NCBI GenBank assembly: GCA_009801015.1
Contig: VHZZ01001107.1
Span: 70,163-96,523 of the forward strand
Direction: 5' to 3'
DNA: 26,361 bases
Source: Silene noctiflora
Taxonomy: Eukaryota > Streptophyta > Magnoliopsida > Caryophyllales > Caryophyllaceae
The notes below the pieces were generated by a model that searched no databases, had not been told where the DNA came from, and worked only from the letters and a program-made list of their open reading frames with translations. A program made the position numbers and the translations under genes. Positions within the stretch are counted from its first letter, which is position 1, and the number at the start of each line of letters is the position of its first letter. Shown here piece after piece: positions 1-7,048 of this stretch.

Positions 1-374
1 GGGGTAAAATACGACTAAAATATTACTTATCAGTCGACCATATCAAAATGTCACTCCAGGACAAGCAAGTAACATTGTTCCTACAGGCAATGCTACTCAA
101 ATAGATACGAATGACACTTTGGCTACTGGTTCACTGATGAAGCAGTTGCAAAGAACCAAGGTCGCTCTTTCAGTCTGGCAACTAATATCTAGCTCGTTCC
201 CACATCGCCAAGATTTACTACTTACTACAAGCTCTGGCTAAGCTAAACATACCATTTGACTCTAACCCTTATAACGTGGTCAACCTAGTCCTCTAGGACT
301 CAATCAAGCTAAGTAACCCAGTTACTTTCTCAGATGAAGACCTACCTCCATTTGGCGTTAACCATAATGTAGCC
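1..374 (+). pseudogene. Tat-lineage gag/protease linker remnant
   Basis: This stretch is the decayed region just upstream of the protease of a Ty3/gypsy polyprotein. A short in-frame piece begins at the ATG at 137 and reads MKQLQRTKVALSVWQLI. After a frame change, a piece around 225-290 reads like the segment that precedes the protease in Tat-lineage elements. Stops and shifts interrupt every frame. The real gag and 5' LTR would lie left of the window. The assignment rests on its position before the protease and on remembered family resemblance, so it is less certain than the domains that follow. Confidence 0.5.
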
Positions 375-728
375 TTGTACATCACTATCACACGCCTCAA
401 GAAAAACATACCAATGACATTGGTTGATGACGGTTCTGCAGTTAATGTCATACCACTCAAGACTTCACATAAACTGGTCATAAAAGAGTCATATTGGATC
501 CCAACTAATCAAGGTGTTCGAGCATACGATGGGACGCGTCGTAAAGTAGTAGGTCTTATTGATCTTACCATAACCACTGGGCCTGTCGAAAGAAAGGTCA
601 ATTTCCAAATTGTAGACATCGAAGCATCATTTAACATACTACTGGGAAGGCCTTGGATCCATGCCTGCAAAGCTGTGACATCCACCCTTCATCAAAACAC
701 CAAAATTCCTTTAGATGGTCAATGGTGA
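375..728 (+). pseudogene. Ty3/gypsy (Tat) aspartic protease domain
   Basis: This is the retropepsin-type protease that would cut the gag-pol polyprotein inside the virus-like particle. The active-site motif reads LVDDGSAVNVIPL, with the Asp followed by D-G-S rather than D-S-G, a variant I associate with Tat-type plant elements. A second conserved block near residues 84-100 reads ASFNILLGRPWIHACKA, matching the ILGRPWL-type motif of the fold. The frame is open for 117 codons and ends in a stop at 726-728. The ATG at 375 is only the first Met in the open stretch; in a working element the domain would be part of a longer polyprotein. It is a domain remnant of a dead pol gene. Confidence 0.8.
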
Positions 729-1668
729 TGATCACGTCGTCTCCAATCAAAGCAATCACCGAGAAGTTATCCAGTAACCAGGTCATCTTTGACCCAATTC
801 ACGAGTTAAGGGGATTTCAATTCGTCAGTCTCGTAAAGAGTGAACTCGCTCCCCTAAACTTCAATCCTCACTCGAACTTAGTGGTCAACCACAAACTCAA
901 ATCCCAGGGATACTTCCTGGGGATGCCTCTAAACTCCACTAGAAAAAATACCTTTGCGCCTTACAAGGAAGGTAATTCTTAGAAGATACCCTTACGACTC
1001 GAGTATAAACCTACTATCAAATAATCCTTTGAAATGCTCGCCCAACTCAACGCTCGAAAGCATAAAGGCGTCCAATTGCGGCCATACCACTTCACATTGA
1101 ATGGGTACTTCGTCAAAGAGGGAGAACATGAATTTTTTCATGGTTTTCCCGAACCATGGGTACATGAAGGCAACAAGCTAGCCGGCATAGAAGTTTTCCA
1201 CTACTGTTACTTCATTCCCGAAAGACGGTTCCTACTGTCAAAACCCATGCAAAACCGTGTCTCGACAGCCAAGCCGTCAGCCTTTTATTCGGGGAAGATT
1301 GATTTGTAAGGGCAGGCCAGGATGAAATTATTACCATGATACTACAGGATGATTATTTCGACCCCACAACCCTAATCATAGATGCAGATCTAGCAAAAAG
1401 GCAAGTGGGATGGAGAAAGTCGATCAAATGGATAAATAATTAAGGAAGGCTCTTCAAGCTCACCACAGGCAAGGGAGAGATGTTCGAAGAGAAAGCAAAA
1501 GATGATGAGTTCGAGTCTGAGTCAGAGTTAGAGTCGGAGTCTAAGTTCAAATCTAGAGAAGCTATCAAAGAGTCTCGCCTTGTTGTTATCAACCCCACTA
1601 CCTTTATTTATCCAAGTTTAGCATAGAGTAACAGTAGCTTCGGGCCTCTCCCAACACCTGTCCATCCT
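729..1668 (+). pseudogene. protease-RT linker, heavily decayed
   Basis: This region lies between the protease and reverse transcriptase domains. Short open pieces occur at 729-982 and 1034-1309; the second includes EPWVHEGNKLAGIEVFHYCY, which looks like the low-conservation linker of Tat polyproteins. An acidic Glu/Ser-rich coding stretch is visible around 1500-1560. Several stops and frame changes separate the pieces. I recognise no catalytic domain here. Confidence 0.5.
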
Positions 1669-2884
1669 TTGCCACTAACCAATGATCAGTTGGCCTCTTT
1701 GTTTCAGTTGTTTTCGAATTTTAATATGAATAAATCAGATTCTGCTTACTCCTTGTATTATTATGATTGTAATTCTATTTGTGACGATTATAAGGACGGT
1801 CATGAGCCAGACTCATTTGACTTGCCACCTTATTTGATAAAAGAAATCTCGGAAAAGGAACGGGGGGCACCAGTTATAGAAAATACCAAACCAATTGATG
1901 TGGGGACAAACCTTGAACCTAAAGAACTTAGGATAGAGACCACCTTAGACTCAACTGAAAGAGCTCTTTTCGTCGATCTTCTACACGAGTTCAAAGATGT
2001 CTTCGGTTGGTCCTATAAAGACATGTCATGGATAGACAGGGATATTGCCGAGCATCGTATCCCAATTAAACCAGGGCTAAAACCAGTTAAACAAAAGCTC
2101 TGCAAAATGAGGACAAAATGGGGTCTCAAGATCAAATAAGAGGTAGACAAACAATTCAAAGCCGAAGTTTCCGAGTATTCTGACTGGGTGGCTAATATAG
2201 TCCCCGTTCCAAAAAAGGATGGGCGAATCCGGGTTTGTGTTGATTTTAGAGATCTGAATAAGGCTAGTCCAAAAGATGACTTTCCATTACCACACGTCGA
2301 CATATTGGTAGACAATACAGCTGACCACACGCTTCTATCCTTCATGGACGGATACGCAGGGTATAATCATATCAAGATAGCTGAAGAAGATATACATAAA
2401 ACTGCATTTGTCACTGAATGGGGAACCTATTGTTAGATTGTCATGGCCTTTCGGGTTAATCAACGCGGGAGCAACATATCAACGCACTGCTACCACCTTG
2501 CTACACGACATAATGCATAAAGAAGTAGATGTATATATCGATGACATGATCGTTAAATCCAAAGATAGACAGGGTCACATCGCTAATCTTCGCAAGTTCT
2601 TCCTTAGATCTCGCAAGTACAATATGAGACTCAATCCCCAGAAATGTGCATTTGGGGTAACATCCAGGAAGTTGCTGGGTTACGTCATAAGTCAACGAGG
2701 AATAGAGATTTATCCATCCAAGATTAAAGCTCTAATAAAAATGATGCAACCACAGACGGAGAAAGAAATTCGAGGGTTTCTGGGCAAGATGCAATACATA
2801 AGCCGCTTCATTTCTAAACTCACCATGATTTGCGAGCCAATATTCAAAAAGATCAAAAAGATGGACCACACCATGTGGGATTGA
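1669..2884 (+). pseudogene. Ty3/gypsy (Tat) reverse transcriptase domain, frameshifted
   Basis: This is the RNA-dependent DNA polymerase of the backbone element. Motifs appear in the expected order: ALFVDLLHEFKDVFGWSY, then KKDGRIRVCVDFRDLN, then SFMDGYAGYNHIKIAEED, then PFGLINAGATYQ, and the catalytic YIDD box in VYIDDMIVKS near 2530-2560. The thumb/connection part includes LGYVISQRGIEI and IRGFLGKMQYISRFI. The frame is broken by a stop at 2137-2139, a stop at 2434-2436 and a one-base shift near 2447. Another frame change near 2883 leads into RNase H. The catalytic Asp pair is kept, but the gene cannot make a full product. Confidence 0.9.
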
Positions 2885-2887
2885 TGA

Positions 2888-3179
2888 TTGTCAGAAGGCA
2901 TTCAAAAGAATCAAGGAGATTTTGGCCAAACCACCTGTGCTCATGCCTCCGCAAAAAGGTCAATCTTTATCCCTATACCTCACGGTCACAGAAATAGCCA
3001 TGGGAGCTATGCTCGCTCAAATGGTAGGGAAAGAGGAACGAGCCGTCTACTATCTCAGCAAGAAGTTCTTGGGGTACGAGACAAAATACACATCTCTTGA
3101 AAAGACTTGCCTCGCTCTTGTGTGGGCAACAAAGAAGCTACGGCATTACATGCTCAGCTATTCGGTCAAAGTCTACTAA
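2888..3179 (+). pseudogene. RT connection / first (retroviral-type) RNase H
   Basis: This segment follows RT directly and carries the usual Ty3/gypsy RNase H layout: LAKPPVLMPP, then a region containing VTEIAMGAMLAQ, ERAVYYLSKKF, and the motif YTSLEKTCLALVWATKKLRH. It would degrade the RNA strand of the RNA:DNA hybrid during element replication. It is in a different frame from the end of RT, and an in-frame TAA at 3177-3179 separates it from the next domain. It belongs to the dead pol gene of the backbone element. Confidence 0.8.
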
Positions 3180-3182
3180 AAA

Positions 3183-3700
3183 ATGGATCGTATAAAATAC
3201 ATTTTCGAGAAGCCAGTTCTCAATGGTCGACTAGCGAGATGGACCTTTATGCTTTCTGAATTTGACCTTAAATACGTGCCTCTAAAGATAATTAAGGGGC
3301 GAGCAGTGGCTGAATTCTTCACAGACAATCCCCTACACGATTCCCAAACGATAGATACATGGTCATTTCCAGAAGAAAATATCCTCCATACTAATGCAGA
3401 ATCATGGAATCTCTACTTCGACGGAGCTTCCACTTTAAGAGGATATGGGATTAGAGTGTTGCTCATTGTTCCTGAAGGCGAGCATACACTAATTTCTGTC
3501 AAACTCGACTTTGAGGTGACTAATAATGCGGCAGAATATGAGGCATATCTCATAGGTTTACAAATAGAAGTCAGTCTAGGTATTAAAAGACTACGAGTCC
3601 ATGGAGACTCATGTCTCATCATCAACCACATCACCAGATCATGGAAAATACGGAGCGAAATCTCGCCCCATATCAATCAAGGGTGGATGAAGTGGCTCAG
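3183..3700 (+). pseudogene. second, archaeal-type RNase H (aRNH) of Tat element
   Basis: After the linker ending LARWTFMLSEFDLKYVP, a second RNase H-like domain follows. It has LYFDGAST (first catalytic Asp), NNAAEYEAYLIGLQ (catalytic Glu helix) and HGDSCLIINHI (next catalytic Asp). Dual RNase H is established for the Tat lineage of plant Ty3/gypsy elements, where the extra copy is of the archaeal/plant type. All three motifs are visible, but the frame changes near 3655 and runs on in another frame as VDEVAQFFDQITYLHLPREE. The domain supports assigning the backbone to Tat rather than to chromoviruses or Athila. Confidence 0.85.
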
Positions 3701-4036
3701 TTCTTTGATCAAATCACTTACTTGCACTTGCCAAGAGAGGAAAAAGAATTTGAATATGCTCTTGTGAAGCTTGCATCCCTCATCAACATGCCTGACCATA
3801 AGATGGATATGCCCTTATGCATCGAAAGGCGATCGGAGCTAGCCTACATACACCTCCTAACTGATGAGGAGGAGGACCAAGAAAAGCCTTGGTATCAAGC
3901 TCAATGGTGAATGTCCACCAAACATGAACAAGAGGGGACGACGAGCTATAAGATTACAAGCTTCCCAATATGTCCTGAATCGAGGAGAATTATACAAAAG
4001 GACACAACAAGGTGTTATCTTGCTTTGCGTCGATCA
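3701..4036 (+). pseudogene. aRNH-integrase linker and start of integrase zinc-finger region, truncated
   Basis: This is the region between RNase H and integrase. Frames change at least once, near 3890. The last recognisable stretch includes RLQASQYVLNRGELYKR, which in Tat elements comes just before the HHCC zinc finger of integrase. Similarity to pol stops at LLCVD, at about 4036. From there the sequence matches the antisense DUF7745-like gene seen again at 23742 onward. The HHCC finger and the catalytic core are therefore missing from this copy. A separate integrase core lies at 21695-22433. Confidence 0.7.
4030..4036. other. deletion junction with TCGATCA microhomology
   Basis: At this point pol sequence ends and DUF7745-like sequence begins. 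TCGATCA occurs here and also at 23735-23741, just before the matching DUF7745 sequence in the second copy. From there the two copies run in parallel (TCGAAGTCTTTCC). The shared 7 bp suggests that a deletion joined integrase to the middle of the antisense gene through microhomology. That the segment was lost is inferred from comparison with copy 2. Confidence 0.65.
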
Positions 4037-4810
4037 TTCGAAGTCTTTCCATAAGCCAAATCTACTAAGATAAGATAAATATGAAGGATGAGTTTCAAAA
4101 AGCAAAAAAAAAAAAAAAAAAGGAAAAAAAATCGAACGAAAAAAGAATGAAAAAGGAAAGAGGAAGGCTACTTTTACCTGGAGTATAATGGGACTTTCCA
4201 AATAAGGCATGTCGCGATTAACCTTTCTATTATCTAGACCAAGGATGGTATCTCCCAAAGCTAGCCAAATTGGGCTCTTGCGCAGTTCCATCTGTTCTAT
4301 AATTCCAAGAAAACGAGGATCCCCTCTCATTTCAGCATCAACATGGCCCTTCAAAATGTAGTAATTGATAAGACAAAATCGAAATGCTCGGCGCCTCGCC
4401 ACGTGTAAAATAGTAGGGTCCTCCCTATTTATGAAACGATCCACCAAGTCAAACATTCTCACACCCATCGTAGTCACAAGACGGTCTACTTCGGCTTTAG
4501 TTAATCCTAATAGATCCCTAAACTTGTTCTTATATCCTTGAGAACTAGAGGGCAATATTGGTACACCTTCAACATCCCATCCACCAATTGCAGCAAATTC
4601 CTGAGGAAAAGGGCATATTTCTCCTCCTGGAAATGTAAAAACATGTAGATCGGAATTCCAATACTCCAAGCATGCATCTAAGAAAGGCCTCACCACTTTT
4701 ACTTGCTTAATGCTAATGGTTTGACCAATATTGAAAGCGGCCATATCATGCTTCTCTACATTAAAAAATTCATTTGCCCATTCCTTGAGACGGGTTTCGA
4801 AGGCATCCAT
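4037..4810 (-). pseudogene. DUF7745-like antisense gene, copy 1 (5' part only)
   Basis: A minus-strand gene starting at the ATG at 4810 (MDAFETRLKEWANEF). Exon 1 runs 4810 to 4178 and ends SPIILQ at a GT donor (GTAAAAGTAG). The intron (4177-4065) holds a long T tract on this strand. Exon 2 begins at 4064 after CTTAG and stops at once, because the Trp codon seen in copy 2 is TAG here. The protein has FTFPGGEICPFPQEFAAIGG, a motif I associate with DUF7745, a transposon-borne plant family distantly like the plant mobile domain. Its biochemical role is unknown to me. The C-terminal half is removed by the junction at 4036. Antisense ORFs between integrase and the 3' LTR are known in Tat elements. 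A TATA box lies upstream at 4915-4922. Exon 1 itself is fully open, unlike copy 2. Confidence 0.7.
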
Positions 4811-4914
4811 CTTTGAAAATTTTTGTGAAGTATTTGTTTGCGGTTTATATGAGTATGTAAGCTACGAAATTGTAGAAGACAGAATTGTGAGAATAAACGT
4901 TTACCCGAGGCATC

Positions 4915-4922
4915 TATATATA
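4915..4922 (-). promoter_or_regulatory. TATA box of antisense DUF7745-like gene, copy 1
   Basis: The minus strand reads GTATATATAG, a good plant TATA box about 105 bp upstream of the ATG at 4810. The same box is present at 24575-24582 in copy 2. In copy 1 an hAT-like element begins only 8 bp farther upstream. The promoter role is inferred from position and conservation. Confidence 0.55.
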
Positions 4923-4930
4923 CTATTCGG
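4923..4930. repeat. left TSD of hAT-like element
   Basis: CTATTCGG, repeated exactly at 5503-5510 on the other side of the insert and present once at the empty site 24583-24590. Confidence 0.88.
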
Positions 4931-5502
4931 TAGGGGTGAGCAAAAATATACGATACGGTTTTATAATATGGATACAATACGTTATACGATTTGTGTTATA
5001 CAGATTTCCGTATATACGATATGAAAATTCGTATAGACGATAAGGTTTTATAAAAACCGTATCGTATCCGGGTCGGGCAAAAATGAAACCGTATATACGG
5101 TTCATGACACGTTTTGAAGTTTTTATATAAAAAAAGTTAAAAAATGCAAAGTTCCTCTTTCAACTCCCACTCTTCTAATGTTTTTTATGATTTTTTTTAG
5201 TAACTTGTCTCAATAAACAATAATTAGCCCTTCAACAGAGGCGGTCATCTTATAGGTAATTATTAGCTCTTGAATAATAATAATGTTTAATTGGGCATTT
5301 GTTATCAAACTGTATCCGTACATACGGATTCCGTATACACGGTTTTTCCGGGTACCCGAAAACCGTATATACGGTTAAACCGTATCGGATCCGTATAGTG
5401 ATTTTTGCGATTTTTAAAACCTATACCCGATACGGTTTTCAAAACCGTATACCCGATACGGTTTTCAAAACTGTATCGGGTATACGGTTTTGCTCACCTC
5501 TA
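4931..5502. mobile_element. non-autonomous hAT-like element (MITE), 572 bp
   Basis: Termini are inverted repeats with one mismatch: TAGGGGTGAGCAAAA at the left and TTTTGCTCACCTCTA at the right. The element is flanked by an 8-bp direct repeat, CTATTCGG, at 4923-4930 and 5503-5510. The other copy of this region has a single CTATTCGG at 24583-24590 and no insert, which is a clean empty site. The 8-bp target duplication and the TAGGGGTG-type ends fit the hAT superfamily. No transposase is encoded. Both subterminal regions are crowded with CGTATA, AACCGTAT and ACGGTTTT words, including palindromes such as ACCGTATATACGGT, probably transposase-binding sites by analogy with Ac. Confidence 0.88.
5421..5470. 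repeat. short tandem repeat within hAT-like element
   Basis: Two adjacent copies of a roughly 26-bp unit containing TATACCCGATACGGTTTTC, each followed by AAAAC. They are part of the right subterminal repeat zone of the element. Confidence 0.7.
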
Positions 5503-5510
5503 CTATTCGG
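5503..5510. repeat. right TSD of hAT-like element
   Basis: CTATTCGG, the second copy of the 8-bp target duplication. Sequence continues into GCTTTCCTAATTCCGCTC exactly as in copy 2. Confidence 0.88.
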
Positions 5511-5553
5511 GCTTTCCTAATTCCGCTCAGGAACAGACACCCCGAAGAGAGAA

Positions 5554-5569
5554 CGCAGCAACTGCTGCG
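5554..5569. repeat. CGCAGCA/TGCTGCG inverted repeat (hairpin), copy 1
   Basis: CGCAGCA and TGCTGCG are separated by two bases, giving a 7-bp perfect stem. It lies upstream of the DUF7745-like antisense gene. Copy 2 has two such hairpins in a row at 24633-24679, and a related pair sits at 21481-21525 upstream of the PMD gene. Confidence 0.7.
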
Positions 5570-6376
5570 CCTCTTGCCCATGCCTTTTTCCGAAGTTTTA
5601 TGTGGAAAGATTTCCTAATCTGGTTTTTGGTATTATTTTCTATTTCTATAGGATTTTTGACGACTCTTTTCGCGGAAATTGGACTTTCCTTACTTTTATC
5701 GGAATTCCCTTTCCCAATCGGTTCGCATTTCAAGGCAGCCACTCCCGACGCATACTTACCCATTTTATTTTCATTTTCTTTTCTAGGGGGAAGCACTCCC
5801 TCATCGTCATTACATTTTATATTATTTTATATTTTATTTCAAACTTTTTCATTTTTTTAGGGGGAAGCACTCCCGTCTTTTAGTCATGTCAACATTCTCA
5901 ACTTATTCATTTTCTAGTTTTTTAAGGGGAATCACTCCCATCATTTAGTCGTGCATCACGTCACTGTCCACTCACTTAGTCGTGCATCACGTCACTATCT
6001 ACTCACTTTTGGGGCTACTTTTTTTTCTTTTTTTTTCTTTCGATTCGTTTGAGAGTTTACATTTTAGGCCATCAAAACTTGTAATTACATGTTTATACTT
6101 GTTTTAAGTTGTTTTTTTCTGCGTAAATTTCGGCAGCATGACGACGTAATTGGTCACTATGCCAAACCTGTTTCCAAGCTAACTTGCAGGAACAAAGTCC
6201 ATATATACATCCAACAACAGCAAAGGGTGATCGCTATACAACAACAACAATAAAGGGTGATCGCAGGCCCATGTATATACATACCAAATGTACAAAACAT
6301 ATACAAGACTCGAGCTCATGCCCGAGAACAAAATGAAATTCAAAAAGTATAAAAAGAAGGTTGATCGCTATACTAC
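5570..6376. other. spacer between PMD 3' end and DUF7745 5' end, with repeats (copy 1)
   Basis: No gene is supported here. The spacer is T-rich on the plus strand. It holds three copies of an AGGGGGAAGCACTCCC-like word at 5785, 5859 and 5925, so a degenerate repeat of about 70 bp. A 31-bp unit containing TTAGTCGTGCATCACGTCAC is repeated twice at 5945-6006. AAAGGGTGATCGC occurs twice with a 30-bp period at 6222 and 6252. The first two repeats are shared with copy 2; the last is an expansion specific to copy 1. Confidence 0.7.
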
Positions 6377-7048
6377 TCAAGCTCTATGCCTCCTAAGGTC
6401 CTCGACCATCCCCTTAAGTATGGCGATGTCAGCGTCACGAACCTCGAGCTCCCTCTCGAAACGGGCCGTCTCCTCACGTGACCGCTCCAACTTGAGAACG
6501 ACCCTCCAGTGCCTGAACGGCTATCGCTCGTAGTCGGTTGGCCATCCACCACAAGTACACATGCCTCGACGGCCCCACCTGCATTTTCAAATCAAGTCTC
6601 ATGTCATGTTCTTACATGCTAAAAATAAGATAAAGAGAAGAGTTAAGGACAAAGAACTCACCCTCCTTACAACATGTTGCCACTCGTCGAGGCCAGCCTC
6701 AGTCACCACCTTGGGGAAAGAAGGAACCTCCATCGACACGGTCACGCCACTAGGCCCCACATACACAAAAGTCTCGCGAAAGGCTGGGGGCTCGGCACCG
6801 TTAGTGTCGATCTTCTGTTACAATACTAGATTCATCAACACATTTTCCTTTCGAATGGAGAATCACATCCCAAACAAACAAAACGGGAAGAATACTTACC
6901 ACAATCGGTCAGTACGCCAACCTCCTCAGAACAAACTCCGAATAATCCAAGTCACGAAGAAGGAGAGTGTCGCCAGCAGCTCCAGCAAGGTCGGCTGTCC
7001 TCTCCGTCTCTGTAGGCTCCCTAAACATCGTCCGTGGTGGATCGACGG
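6377..7048 (-). pseudogene. plant mobile domain (PMD) antisense gene, 3' exons
   Basis: This is the 3' end of the PMD gene whose earlier parts lie at 15036-16721 and 20630-20817. Exon 4 continues from across the 7049-15035 insertion and ends at 6900 at a GTAAGT donor; it reads DPPRTMFREPTETERTADLA and has a stop near its end. The intron is 6899-6815. Exon 5 is 6814-6662 and includes VTVSMEVPSFPKVVTEAGLD, ending at GTGAGT. The intron is 6661-6579, with acceptor ATGCAG. Exon 6 is 6578-6377; its end is a charged coiled-coil-like tail (RFERELEVRDADIAILKG) closed by TGA at 6379-6377. All junctions are GT-AG on the minus strand, and exons 5-6 recur in copy 2. The charged tail is seen; its coiled-coil nature and the gene's function are inference. 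Confidence 0.72.
7044..7048. repeat. left TSD of LARD-type element
   Basis: GACGG, matching 15036-15040 on the far side of the insertion. Confidence 0.85.

Larger units (their letters stand above)
4037..6866. repeat. large duplicated block, copy 1
   Basis: This segment is collinear with 23742-25942 apart from the hAT insert and small indels. It covers the 5' half of the DUF7745-like gene, the spacer and the last PMD exons. Similarity ends at GAGAATCAC, where copy 2 is interrupted by a new element at 25943 and copy 1 carries on into PMD intron sequence. Confidence 0.85.

Noticed and set aside
4101..4125. Poly(A) tract as the tail of a retroposed element
   Set aside because: It lies inside the minus-strand DUF7745 intron, is also present in copy 2 (about 23803-23823), and has no TSD; it is most likely an expanded T tract near the splice acceptor.
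5299..5520. Plus-strand open frame with repeated Tyr/Arg/Thr residues
   Set aside because: It is a translation of the hAT subterminal repeats (CGTATACGG words), not a gene.
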